Shown piece by piece: positions 32,898 to 45,488 of a stretch of 64,000 nucleotides of DNA. Numbering within the stretch: position 1 is the stretch's first letter; the number at the start of each line of letters is the position of its first letter. Position numbers and translations under genes: made by a program. The notes beneath the pieces were generated by a model. That model was not told where the DNA came from. It did not search any database and worked only from the letters and a program-made list of their open reading frames with translations. This DNA is from Rhizophagus clarus (Eukaryota; Glomeromycota; Glomeromycetes; Glomerales; Glomeraceae): assembly GCA_015698045.1 (NCBI GenBank), contig BLAL01000058.1:498501-562500 (forward strand). Direction: 5' to 3'.

Positions 32898-34825
32898 CCC
32901 TATAAAAAAACTGGATACGTTTTTAATAAGATTTTTATATGATTTTTTTCCTTAGAAATAACGTATCACAATAGACCGTTGAAAAGATACAGAAAATTGC
33001 ACAATTCTGTATCACTATAAATATGGTTTGGATACGGAATTTGCATGGAATGCATACGGAATTTACATGATTTAATCACTGTTTTACCATGAAATTTATA
33101 TTATTGCTTATTAAATTTACTTTTTATATTATGATTTATTACAATTTATTACTAGACTTTATTTACATAAATTTAATTTTATTTATTAAATCAAAAAATA
33201 AAAAATAAAATAAAACACAAATATATTATGAATAGTTTATTCCTATCAAACCAATTATTGCAAACCAAACAAAAAGAAATATTAATACTATTACCACTGA
33301 TGTTTCTTTAAGAAATTTGATTTTTTAAGAAATCAAAAGTCTTCAGGAGCACTTAGTCCAAAGAAATAACCTATTCCTTCAAAATAAATGAAAAAAGACA
33401 CTAGTACGTTTCTTTAACTCAATTAGACCAACGCTTCCCTATTGTGCCTATAATTCTGGATTCGTCCAAGTCATCAGGAGTCAGACAACCTAAAAGCAAA
33501 AAAAAAAGAAATATAAGCTCCGCCTATATAGTACCTGCAATCATCCAAGTCTCCAAACGTCCGGTTCCTACCTGACTTACAAAAAAAAAGTACTTCAAAA
33601 TTGACCTGCAATAAGAAAAAAGAAACCAAACAGCCAGAAAAAAATCTGATCTACAAAATAAAAGAATAAAAATAAATAAAAAAGAAAGGATAATGAGATA
33701 GAAGTAAAAAAGTAAAATAAATAAAAAAATTTTTTTTTTTTGAAAAAGGAATAACGAAGTTGGGGAAGGACATAAAAAAAGATTTTTAAGGGGATGACAA
33801 AGTTAGAAAAATAATGCAGAAGGTAACTTACATAACCTGGCTTATAGGAACCTCTCTTTTTAAATTAGAGACTCAGGAAATACTTGCACTAAATAAGGCT
33901 TTTTATTCCCCAGTCCTGACAAACTTCATGTCAGTAGTCGCGGTTAGTCCATCTTTAACCTCTAACCTATGCTGCCAGAGGAGAACATCCAGAAATAATT
34001 CAGTAAAAAAGGGGGCAAAAATAAATTTTTTTTAAAAAGAAGAGAGGGTAATGAATGGGAATAAAAGAATAAAACCAAAAAAAATTTTTTTTTTTTTTTT
34101 TTAAAGAGGGCAACGAAGTTAGAAAAATAAAGGAAAAGAAGTTTTTAAAAGAAGAGTAGCAAGTAAGAATAAAAAAGAGGAGCAACAAATAAAAGAAAAA
34201 AGGAGTTTTTTTTTTAAAAAAAAAAAAAAAATAGTGAAATAAAAAATCAGGGAGAGGAAGACAGGAAGACAGGGTGGAAGATCAAAACTGGGTTTATATA
34301 AACAAAAAACGTATCATAACAATAATCATGTGATCACATGTTATTATGACGATAAAATTGATAAAATCATTATTTAAAAAAAACAAGTTCAAAAATTCCG
34401 TATACGATCCGTATATATTAATTTTTCCGCATACATTCCATATGCACCAATTTTTTAAAAAACATTCTAAAATGAATTACCGTATAGCGCTGCATACAGT
34501 ACCCCCCTCAAATAGTACCCCCCATAAATAGTACCAGGGTACTATTCAACTACAAATTTTGATATTTTTGATTAGTACCCGGTGCTAATTTAGGCCAAAA
34601 TTTGATTTTTGGCCAAAGTTATTCCTTGTATAGTACCCCCCTCCTCACATAGTACCCCCCGGGGTACTATTCAATCTAGGCTGGCTTTCTTGAATAGTAC
34701 TGGGGGTACTGTATGCAGCGCTATACGGTACGTATTAAATATACAGAATTATTATACGGAATTGGTAAAACATATATCAAATGTTTATAAAACGTATCCT
34801 TTCCGTATACAGATTTCTTATAGGG
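32898..34825. mobile_element. 1.7 kb inverted-repeat element, copy 2, TSD CTA, with a nested MITE
   Basis: The same CCCTATAA...TTATAGGG ends as copy 1, flanked by CTA (32895-32897, 34826-34828). The element B LTR at 719-1561 shows the empty site. It is 1928 bp because a 249-bp TA-flanked MITE has inserted at 34480. Sequence is very close to copy 1, including the putative small exons and the runs of A/T, so the family moved recently relative to element B's age. Confidence 0.9.
34480..34728. mobile_element. TA-flanked MITE (mariner-type TSD), copy 2
   Basis: 249 bp, ends CCGTATAGCGCTGCATACAG and inverse, TA on both sides (34478-34479, 34729-34730). The empty site is visible in copy 1 of the 1.7 kb element near 14830 (GAATTACATATT), which proves a TA duplication. 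Confidence 0.93.
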
Positions 34826-35514
34826 CTATAATTTACGATGCAACAATTCAGACAAGAATGTTAATAAAACAACAAAGTAACAGGGATTTATGCAATGTAT
34901 GTGGCAGAAACAAGGTATACTTTATTAATATAAATACACTGGTAGATAAAAAGGGTGGAAGTGGAGGAAAGGAAAAGGTTATAAATAAATTATTTCGTTT
35001 TCTTTTATCCTTGTCTCCTCTACTTTTGGCAATTTTCTGCCTCTTTTATAACTATCTTCATCTTTTTTTTTTCTCATCTAGATCTCGCATCTCATGGTAC
35101 ATCACATCAACAATCAAAATTATATCACTTGTGACAAGGGGAAATGGGACTATTATTAATTAATGAATTTAGGGGCAATTTTCACTATAAGCCACTACGC
35201 GAATTAACAAAAATAGGAGACGAATACTATTGTGCTAATTTGTGCTCATTATCTACCGATTGTTACAATATCATTAAAAATACAAATATAGAAAATATAT
35301 ATATATAAAAATATAAATAAATAAAATTATAAACAAATAAAAAAAAATTATCTAATATACATAGCCACCATGTGATTACGTAATTCATTTTATATCAACA
35401 TCATTTGGCTAAATCGTCATCAATCGATATGTTGATCATTGTCCGGTAAGCAGTATCAGAAATTGTTGTACATCGGCACAAATCGTCCAATGCTGAATTA
35501 AGTTGTAACATTAT

Positions 35515-38500
35515 CAACTCTTTGGGAATACTGACTGTGAAAATCCTATTAAGATTTGTATTTTATCGTAGGAAATAAGATAAAAAAAATACAAAAAATC
35601 TTAATGATTTGGAAGAATTTTTGATGGAAGAATGGCAAAGTATTATAAAAATCGTTATTAAGATCAATAAAATGATATTGCGAATATTTATCATTTATTA
35701 ATAAGAGAGAAATTATAAACACGGGACTTTGCCTATAATACGGGACGAAATTTCTATGCGGTCACTCATCCTCAAAAAATTTTGATATCGCACCCAACAC
35801 TTCACTTGCGGGTGCTTGCAGGTATAGGATCAGAAATTCAGAATGTATTTATTTAATAATTCTATATCTATTTGTAATAATAAATAATATTATTCCCCAT
35901 TTTTTTTTACCGATAATTATTTTTCTGTCAAGTCCAAAAAAAACTGATGTAATAGATATAATTAAATCAACAATGCAAAATATTCTGTTCACAAAGCTAC
36001 TGTATAAAGTTCGTTAAGTCCAAAAAATTATGTAAAAAAATACTGATGTAATAGATAGTGATGAATTTCCTTTCTTCCATTAATAATGGATTCAGAAAAT
36101 AATATATTTATACACCTGTAAATTAACTCAAAACTTTCTCTCTAGTTCGTTTATCTTTAATTTATTACTCAATAAAACTCCTAGAAATGAAAGTGTCATT
36201 TTTGTTCCTAGGAAAGATATTTTTTAAAAACACTACGAAAAACCCTCTCAAATTTCTTTAGTTTTCTCAAATCGTTCATTTTTATTTCTAAAGAATTATT
36301 TTACTATTTCATTTTCATTAACTACGGAATTATCTCAAAATGAAACCTCGCTAAATTGTATGCTTGTAAAAATAAATATGCAATTAGATAATTTGCTCGT
36401 AGAGTAAAAGGATATTTTTATGGCTGACATTTATGATAAAACAATATTGGACGGTTAATAGTAAGCTCATTTGGTCGTCTTAATAAGAAAAAGAAGGTTG
36501 AAATAACTCTTAACGGTTTAGATATTGGACATCCCCTTATTCTCCAGTAACCTCACGTAGCGTCTGAAAATAGTCATATTGTCTTGCAGCGAAGAACATA
36601 TTTACAAAAGTAATAATCAAAAACCAAGTTTTTACTACTTAACGACTCAATAGGCAAAAACAGGAATATAAAGAACTTATATCAAGCTCGTTTGTAATTC
36701 CCTACCAAAATTCTGCATCCAGACTCGTCTAAAAAAGAAAATTGGCAAGAGCCCCAACGCTCCTACTCATTTTAAAAAAAAGAAAAACGAAACCAAAGTT
36801 TTATATAATAAATATACTGTAATATCATGCTTCAAAAGATTCCAAAATGCTGCCTCGTTAGGTTGTCCTAATAAGAAGATTGAAGATAAGGAAGGTTGAA
36901 GTAGCTTTTAATGATCTAGATATTGGATATCTAAGGTTCTAGTAAACCGTAAAATAAATGAAAATAACCACAAGAATATTATTAATCTTTGGAGAGTTAA
37001 CATTGCTGAAACCGAATTTAATAATATTAATTTTAGAAATATTTTGTAATTTTAGAACCATTTTTTTGTAATGAATGCAATGTTAAAAACTTACACGGAA
37101 GTTCAAGAATTATTTTCCGGTAAATAATAAGTGAAATTGAATTATTTTTAATTATGACAAAATTTGACCGCAAATGTAGTCAGCAGCAAAATCACAAATG
37201 TTCGAATTATATATATTTGTTTCCTTAAATAAACTTCATTCGAATAATTAGTGTTCGTAGGGTTTGGAACCTTTTCGTAACATGAAATATCGTTGGAATA
37301 AATAAAAATCCTTTTTGCAAAAAAAAAAAAAAAAATGAATATTAAAAATATTTGCTGATAATGCAAATGAAATACGTGATAACTATCTGAAGTATATACA
37401 GTATCCATTACCCATTTCTGTGATCCTGCCATATCAAAAATGAAATTTCACTGAATTACAGATATCAACCATAAAAATATCAGTAATAAACAATCTAATG
37501 ACATTTATCATTTCTAGAAGTAAACATATTAATGGCACTTTCATTTTGAAGATAATTCTGTAAAATTGTAAAATGATTTGACAAAATGAATGATTTGGGA
37601 AAACTTGAGAAAGTTTATATAACATAATGCTTGTTATCTATTGTTCTACTAAATCTATTTTATCTAATATACACTTGCAACGAAAATACTGTATATCCAG
37701 CTATTTTATCTAATTAGTCTGGAGCGAAACTAAGGACTATATATATTCGATGGTCACACAAAGTCCGTCTGGAGAAACAAACGTCAGAATTCTCCAAAAA
37801 TATTAAGTCCCCTACGGTTAACGAAGAACAAGATATGGTGGGCAGGACTTTTGTCAACTGAAGAGGTCGTAGTCGCTATAAACGATTATAGGTCACAAAC
37901 TTGAATGGCCGCAAGTAGCAAAGTTGATTTAAGTGATTCGGATTCTGGCTCAGATGATGCCGAGGATTAAGGAATATATTGAGAAACATGAAAAGGTTGT
38001 GTTTTTTTGCAGGATACCTTGGATAATGTAATTTTGTTTTGTGTTGACGAAAAAATCTATATTACGTATTTTAAAATTTAAAGAAATTATTATAACAAAC
38101 TATTAAAAATAACGAAGAAAATTAATTTTTAAATTTAAATGACTCTGTACACGCGTGGAATTCCATTTTCGTCCAGCAACATACAAATGTATTATATGCG
38201 CGGAAAATAGAATAGCAGATAGTATGTCAAATATGAACCGCGGTATAATTTGTGCTGATTGGATTGATAAAAATAAATCAGACTTATTTAATACTATGAT
38301 GTAAATATTTTTTTTTTTTTTGGTCTCAGATATGCTTTTTTAAAAATTTTGATTATAGTAAAATTTTAATATACCGACGTATTTTAAATGTTTCTGATCA
38401 ATAAAATTAACAAAGTATATTGTGCATTAGAAGTCCGCTAGTATATATTACTAATACAAAAACTTATGTAATGGCATTTGAAAATATTTCAATAAATCAG

Positions 38501-39360
38501 TATCTGTACATTAGTATAAAGTCTGTCAAAAGCCACATTTTTTGTACGACCGAAAAATTCATGTGCAAACTACTAGTTATGGATCCAAAAGAAATATATA
38601 TACCTCCAAACTTTCTAAAATTTTATCAAAACTTATTTCTCTAATCCATTTAACTCATTTGTATATTCAATTTAACTCTTTACTCCTAGAAATAAAAGTG
38701 TTATTAGATTTTTGTTTCTAGGAAAGATTAATATTTTTATGGTTGACATTTATGATAACAACACTATTGATAATATTGATCATCTAAAGTTTCTTGTTTA
38801 TCCTATTAACTATAAGGACTTGAATCTTTGGAAGGCTAGTAAGATGAAAAGTCATTTTCGCGCAAATCAAATGACAAATAATTTTGCACCAGCTGAAACC
38901 ATTCGCACTGATACCCTACCTGCCAAAAACACACGGTCCATTTCATCCTTTTTTTTGGATTATTTCAGGTATAATTTACCATCAATATGAGCTCTTGTCC
39001 TTACTAATGATAGACTAATATTATTTTTATTATCATATTATTAGTCATTCACGTAAACCTAAATACCTAGAGTACTGGCAAACACCCGAGTCCTTTTAGG
39101 TGTTGATAATCAGAATTAATATTTAGTGATAAACAAAGTGTGTCAGTGAAAGAAATCAAGATAATCCAAAATGTGCTAGTGTTTCTAAAGGTTAGTATTT
39201 GAATGCTGACGTAAATATGCTACGCCCTGTTACTGCTACGGCCTTATGGGGAAGAAGAGCGTGTCAAACCTAAGGGAGTGCCCTTGTGAAATATACACTA
39301 TACTCCTATCTTTGCACGTGCATGTTTATTGTGAAATTCTTTGATTAAGGTCTGCTGATT
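35515..39360. other. Gene-poor AT-rich flank with small dispersed repeats
   Basis: No gene supported. Two related blocks share CTCCTAGAAAT(G/A)AAAGTGTTA...CTAGGAAAGAT (36165-36222 and 38680-38735), each followed by codons like MADIYDK / MVDIYDN (36420 and 38745), probably decayed copies of one gene or element. At 37902 an ATG opens a 21-codon acidic frame (MAASSKVDLSDSDSGSDDAED). At 37714-37739 TAGTCTGGAGCGAAACTAAGGACTA can form a hairpin like that at 40419. 39330-39385 shares a block with the intron at 47.8 kb. Confidence 0.5.
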
Positions 39361-39378
39361 CTGGAGGAGGAATCAGCT

Positions 39379-40057
39379 ATGTTCCTTCCTTATGTTAAGG
39401 ATTTTACTAATCACATTTCTTTTCATGCTATTGCTTATATTAGTGATTTTGGATTAAGTCAACCTGTGGATAAACCTAACAAATCCAATGAGATTTACGG
39501 AATACTTCCTTATATTGCTCCCGAAGTATTACGTGGAAAACCATATACTAAAGCTGCTTATATATATTCTTTTGGTATTATAATGTGGGAAATGATATCT
39601 GGCGTTCCCGGATTTAATGATGTACCTCAGTATTTTAATCTTTCCCCAAGAATTTGTAGAGGATTAAGACCGAAGATTATTAATGACACAGAACCTGAAT
39701 ATATAGAATTAATGAAAAGATGTTGGGATGAAGACCCTGGTAAAAGGCCGACAGCTGAAGAGTTATTTGAATGTTTTAAAAATTGGCGCAAAACGTAAAA
39801 GTTTAATAATAATAGAGTACCTGTACCAGGTAAAATAAAATAAATAATTTACGCGTTCGAGAATATATAATAATAAAGCCCTTTTCTGTAGAAAATAAAC
39901 TTTTCGTTGAAGATCATCCAAAATCTTTTTATACAAGCAGAAAATTTGATTATTCTGCAAGGTTAAATGAAATTTTGAGTCAAGGATTAAGTTCAAAAAT
40001 TATAATTTACCATGATTATTGCGATGAGAATAATTCCGATGATTATGAAGATTTAGG
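39379..40057 (+). pseudogene. C-terminal part of a TKL-type protein kinase
   Basis: 39379-39798 encodes the C-lobe: SDFGLSQP (subdomain VII DFG), YGILPYIAPEVLRGKPYT (VIII), YSFGIIMWEM (IX), and LMKRCWDEDPGKRPTAEEL (XI). The N-lobe, Lys and HRD loop are missing; upstream sequence to 39360 is unrelated. The Asp that normally precedes the subdomain IX I/V-YSFG is Tyr (KAAYIYSFG). In another frame 39870-40057 codes for a typical tail (SFYTSRKFDYSARLNEILSQ) ending at a GTAAATG donor, so a frameshift or intron lies near 39800. A truncated paralogue rather than a working enzyme. Confidence 0.8.
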
Positions 40058-41989
40058 TAAATGTTTTACAATTTTTTTCGTCTTTCTTTTTTTTTTAGCT
40101 ATGTATTAAATATTCTAGATAGTTGTTTAATAGGTTATTATTATTAGCTCTCTTTTTATTTTATTAAATTTTATGTCATTTTACAGTGCTTAAGCTATTA
40201 TTTTCTTTTTAGTAGATCCTATATATGAATTTAGAGGACATATAATTTAAAATCGTACGTTTCTTTTCGTTAGTGGATTTACATCTTAAACTATAAAACG
40301 GGAACCGTCGTGAGTCTAGAGAGAAAATTAAAAAAAAATTGATATGGATGATGTTCATGTGAATGGATAGAGAATTCACGGGATTTATTTTTTTTTTCAT
40401 AGTGCGTAAACATATCAGTATTGTCCGGAGCGAAGCGAAGGACAATAACATTAAAGCTATTCTCTGTAAATTAAGAATAGTAATTTTAAAAAACTGGATT
40501 TTTAGAAATTTGGAGTTGTAAGTTTTATCTTAATATATTTTAATTACGACTAGTTACGATGAAAATGTTAATAGAATAAATTTTAAATCGAAATTTTGTA
40601 TCTCCACTCGTATTCTTATTTACTTTATAACAATTTATCATCAACTTTTTCATATTTTAGAGTTTTCTTATCAATTTCAATGAAAAAATATAACGCGTAC
40701 CACGGTTCCCGTTACTTCTTCCTACTTGAGGGTATTTAAAACTTGTATAATAATTGAGGCATAATTACGTGTAATTCTTAGAGATTTTAATTTGTCTTTT
40801 TTTGACTATTCTTTGCTATTTTTTTCATAAGAAACCTTTTAGGACTTCTTAGTATTATTTTCAATAGCGTTATCTTTTAGATAAAAATAATTATTATATT
40901 CGTGTAATCGTGTTCAATAAACGGGAAATACATCTCCAAAGAATTACTAAGAAGTATCCTATAATTTAAAAAGGTGTGAAATTATCAAGATAATATATAA
41001 CAATGAATTTTTTTATTACAATTTATTACAATTATATTCTTAGCTATGCAAAAATTTTTGACATGAACAATGAAAATTAAGTCCAGTACTGTGTACTAAT
41101 GTATTTATTAACCCAAGAAATACTGGATGTTACTTTTAATAAAATATTTTTAATAAAAGACATAAATTAATGTTTTGCAATAATATCTTCGTCTATATTT
41201 TCTTAATTTAATAAATTATATATTATACGAATAAAATATATTCTCAATATTAAAGGAATCGAACCATTTAATTATAAATTATTTAATTGTTTAAAATATG
41301 CTATATCATATAGCAATAGTATATAAAAAGTATAATTAGATTATGAAACTTATTAACAGATTAATTCATAACCTATATTGCAAATATATGTAGCAAATAT
41401 ATCAGTACTAATAAATAATTTTATATATATCTTCTATAAATGTTGCATATTTCACGGATAAATTTTATATGGATAATCATTTTTCCTCTTATAAGCCGCG
41501 TAATCAATAATTTTATAAAATATATAGTATATTCAACTCAATTTAAACCCTTGCATTTACAGTAACTTAGGAGCAGATAAGTTTATCGAGTTTATTGACA
41601 AATAAAAAATAATTAAATGTATTGTCTTCCACCAAAAATAGATTCAATCATTCATTCTGTGACAAAATTATAAAAATACTCAATCAGAAAGTTAAAGATT
41701 CTCGAGATACTATAGCAAATATTTTTAAATGAGATAGTTATCATTTTAATATTTGTAGTTATTCATATATTATAAAAAAAATTTATCCCTTGTTATCAAA
41801 ATTTTTTAACTAAAATCAAATCATGGAATTGGACATCCTAAATTAGGTTATGCAATATGCATCAGGACAAAAGAAATTTGCAGAAATTAGTGGAATAAAG
41901 ACAAATTAATTATCTTGTGGCAAATTTCAGAAGGGTATTTATATCAGTTTGTCTATTAATAATATTTTAAACCAATTTTTAATTTATTA
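40058..41989. other. AT-rich spacer with a GAA-loop hairpin
   Basis: No gene seen. At 40419-40447 TATTGTCC and GGACAATA form 8-bp perfect arms around GGAGCGAAGCGAA, which itself holds the mini-hairpin GCGAAGC. 41820-41935 may be decayed kinase sequence linked to the fragment at 42.0 kb, but no motif is clear. Confidence 0.5.
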
Positions 41990-42366
41990 TTTATTTTTAT
42001 TTTCTAGACTAGAAACTATTCATAAATCGGATTACATACATCAAGATTTTCATGGTGGAAACATATTATATGATTTATCCCTACATCGCGTCTAAAATAT
42101 TTTAAGAGTCTTCGTCAGAATGTTATGTTAATTTAATGAAAAGATGTTGGAATCCCGATCCTAAAAAAAGACCTTCAGCGTAATAATTTTTGTAGTTTGT
42201 CTTTCAGAAATCAACTTAATGACATATTATATAAAGCTGAATTAAAAAGAGTAGAGTTATTAAAATCAGAGAAACTTGGACCAATGTTTGCTAAGAAACA
42301 CCATCTGAAAGCTATCTATACAAGTAGACCATTAAGCTCTTTTATTTCTAAAAAAACCGGTAAGTA
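41990..42366 (+). pseudogene. Internally deleted TKL-type kinase remnant
   Basis: After an acceptor-like TTTCTAG at about 42006 the frame reads LETIHKSDYIHQDFHGGNIL, the catalytic loop region (HQDFH...N in place of HRDLK...N). It then jumps to LMKRCWNPDPKKRPSA, the subdomain XI motif, so the activation segment and subdomains VII-X are gone. A shifted frame gives the usual tail of this family: ELKRVELLKSEKLGPMFAKK, AIYTSRPLSSFISKK, ending at a GTAAGT donor at about 42360. Stops and frameshifts throughout. Confidence 0.75.
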
Positions 42367-43554
42367 AATGTCAACGCTAATAATTTGTCTGATTGAATTA
42401 CTTTTATAGATTACATTTCGCAAGAACTGGAATTTAACATAGATTTTTGTAAGGTATTTAAAATTAAAAAATTTTTTCTTTTTTGAAAAATTATCCGCAA
42501 TACATCAATTTAAATTAATTGTTTAATAAACATGACAATATATACAGTTAAGTGAACTTGCAACTTCTTCAGGAAAGCAAAATACTGAAGAGTTAAATAT
42601 AGAAGGAACTAACGATAATCGTTGATATTTATTCGAATATAGTTATATATAATTACATAATTATTATAAAAAAGATATTAAATAGTGACATATTATAGTC
42701 CAATGCTAAGAGATGATTTGATCATGTGGAAATGCTGCTGTTTCTTGAATAATTTATTCTTAATTCTCTTTTATATAATAATTCACCATATAATATAATA
42801 AAGAAATAAATTTTATCTAATTTTATTATAGTTATTTTATCAAGAAAATTTTCTTTTTATTTTAAATATACATTTTCAATACCGAGCATTATGTGTGTAA
42901 ATAACAAAATTAATTATTTAGTCACATGCTGTTTTAACAGCATGCATGCTTGAAATTAGCAATATTTGTTGCTAATGTTATAATTTTATTTGCTTTAATT
43001 TTGGCAAAATTTGAAAGTATGTTGTCGTAGGGTTATCTCATGAAATTTACTTTATTTGTTAAAGATGTTCAACATTTCATGCCTTGGCAAAAGCATTAGC
43101 GCCGTTGAACATGGCATTGCATGATGTTAGAAATCAAAGAAAAATGGTGAATTATTACTTGAATAATAATGTTAAAAAAATTTTTTCTTTGCATTTTATA
43201 CAAAACCCCAATCAGTTAATATGGAAACATTTTAAATTTATGATGAATTGAATGTTATTGTATCCTGGTAACTAGAAAATGTTAGTATTTTTGAATAGCT
43301 TTTAAACTCTAGCAAATTATTGCTGAAAAAAATGAGTTCGATATAAGTGATTCAAACTATACAAGTAAGTTTCCTTGATTCTACAATTTGAATACGTCAT
43401 ATAAAAGTTTTACCGTATTATTAATTAACTTTATTGACTTCATAAAAGTAATTTAAGTTCAGGTATTATATTTTATTTCTACGATATCAGTCAGTTCCTA
43501 TGTATAGTATATATGTATAACCGTATAATCCAACTATGATTCTCAAAAATAGGC
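42367..43554. other. AT-rich spacer
   Basis: No coding region or clear repeat. At 42924-42944 CATGCTGTTTTAACAGCATG is a short inverted repeat (arms CATGCTGTT). Confidence 0.45.
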
Positions 43555-43945
43555 TACGGTTTTCTCCTCTTTCAATTAATAACGAAAGACGTTTACGCTA
43601 ATCGAAGAAATCCCAGAAATAAAAGCGTAACCGGACGCAAAATTTTGAAGCATTTCGCACCGTCGCAAGGTCGCAACATTTAACTGACTGTTATCAAGTT
43701 TTATATATAACTAATCTCTTATGGAAAAGCGTTTCAAGACAGATTATATAATTATGTCGGAAAGACTTAATAAATTATTTTTCATTTTTCGAATCATGAT
43801 ACTTAAGGATAGACGTTTAAGCTTTGTTAATCGAAAGAATTTCAGAATTGGAAGCATGACCAGATTCGAAATTTTGAAATACTTCGTAACGTTGCAAGGT
43901 CGTGACATTCATCTGAACATTATCAATCTGGTCAACGAATAATGC
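43555..43945 (+). repeat. Diverged direct duplication of a 125-150 bp unit
   Basis: 43575-43705 and 43800-43930 align: GACGTTTA..C...AATCGAA, AATTTTGAA..A.TTCG.A, CGT.GCAAGGTCG.(A)ACATT, CTGA.(C/A)..TTATCAA. The second copy lies in a 73-codon frame (43721-43942), but the first has stops and the codons are not conserved. I regard it as repeat DNA, not a gene. Confidence 0.6.
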
Positions 43946-43950
43946 GATAA

Positions 43951-45488
43951 AACCTTTCTCATGGAATATTTTCAAAGTATAAAATTTTTACCGTGTTGTA
44001 AAGATGTTATGCCTTAAAATCCTTATTAGTTCGAAAGAAAGTTATTCTTTTAAACGACATTTCGAACATTTATTATATGTTAAACTAGTAGAAACATGAA
44101 CGATTTTTCTTCCAAGGGGAGAAAGGACTCATTTACTGGTTGCATAAATAAAGACTTGATAACGTTTTTCAATAATTTCTGATAAACGAAATTTTTTTAC
44201 AATTGAACAATGTTTTATCACCATTTAACGTTATTACAACAATTACAAAAAGGAAATTTCTTAATAATTTCACGTGATTATTTATTTTATTTTTACCTTA
44301 TGCATGATTATTGAATGAATTAATATAATTACTCGCTTATTCATTAATGAGTCGAATAAAAAAAAAATAGGTTCTTTTTTTCGTAACGTGAATTTTTCTC
44401 ATATTATTCCCACACAATATTGAATTCTCAACCGAAAAAGAATATTCGAATTTATTTTGTAGGCATTTCATGTAAACCAAACACGAATTGACAATAAAAT
44501 GAGGTGCTCGATATAATGAACCATGCCCATTGTACAATTATTACGTTAATCACAAGACAATCTGTAACGAAATTTGATTTATAGCGTGATCATGGCTTAT
44601 AATGTATTTCATCTCGTCTTTTCAGCCGAATGTGCTAATGTCTTCCCCAAAACTGCAATGATGTTAATATTAGCTTAACTTGTTATTTGTAAGAATGTAT
44701 AGTCTTTAGGAGAGTAAGACACACTCTTACCCATAAATACTGATTTTTGTTTAATATTTACTTAATGTTACAATCTGCACGTAATCGAAACAATAAGTAA
44801 AATATTTTTAATTTTTTCGTTCTCGTAATGTATAAATTACTTCAGTTTGGTTAGTTTGGTTAAGTAGAAAATTTTGATGTGATTCAAGCATAGTTTCAAT
44901 GTTAGTGAAAATATATTTTAGAGTATTCTCTTACTCTTGGATAACATTTTTTACACATGTACTGTACATAATCATGTATTTTCCTAAAAGAATTTCCAAA
45001 AGTGACAAATAATGTGGTCTAGACCGCATGGATCATCAAGTTCCTTAGGAAAAATACGTGATTTTTACATAGAAAAAGAAAAACTTAAAACACAGGAGAA
45101 AGTATTTATAACAGAATGTTACAAATTTTGTATTTTTTTTTGGCCATAATTGAGTTAAAATTTCAAATCAAGCTAAATCTTACATCAGAATTTATACTAT
45201 CCAAACTCCACTCTAAACATGGACTCTTGTTTTTTATTTATATTTTTTTTAGTATACGTTTATATGATAGAAACATAAAATATAGTTTTATTTCTAATCC
45301 TTTTGCAAAAATATTTTTGTATATGTAACGTTTAAGTCAGTGGTCACTATTTTTTTTTTAAAAGTTTTGTAACTACTAAGAACGTTCAATAAAGAGCAAT
45401 ATGTACTAATTATTAAAAGAAAACAACCAAGACAAAAGTTCAGTATATTATTAAATATATGTAAGATAAAAGTTAAGTAATGGATTAA
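43951..45488. other. Spacer containing a dispersed repeat (44610-44745)
   Basis: 44610-44745 (CCGAATGTGCTAATGT, TAACTTGTTATTTGTAAG, GAGAGTAAG, CTTACCC.ATAAATA) matches 61143-61290. No gene is supported in the rest; 45116-45328 is a T-rich chance frame. Confidence 0.5.

Larger units (their letters stand above)
719..35510 (-). mobile_element. Ty3/gypsy LTR retrotransposon B, host of the whole nested island
   Basis: The ends are two related LTRs starting TGTTAC and ending AACA, flanked by a 4-bp duplication TTAT (715-718 and 35511-35514). Read on the minus strand the order is 5' LTR (right), upstream ORF, gag, protease, RT, RNase H, integrase, polypurine tract, 3' LTR (left). The coding parts are split by four later insertions at 4390-21947, 22915-29938, 32279-32543 and 32898-34825. 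Removing these and one TSD copy each leaves about 8.0 kb, a normal size for the family. At each break the frame resumes on the other side. B is heavily decayed, with many stops, and its LTRs have diverged more than those of the younger element A. It cannot be active. Confidence 0.9.
32747..35510 (-). repeat. 5' LTR of gypsy element B, split by the second 1.7 kb element
   Basis: 32747-32897 plus 34829-35510 (833 bp) match 719-1561. It ends TTGTAACA followed by TTAT. On the minus strand the bases inside the element read TTGGTACCTTCTGCC, a candidate primer-binding site starting TGG. Differences from the 3' LTR are mostly transitions. Confidence 0.9.

Noticed and set aside
43721-43942. 73-codon plus-strand ORF
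   Set aside because: It is one half of a diverged duplication whose other half has stops; no domain.
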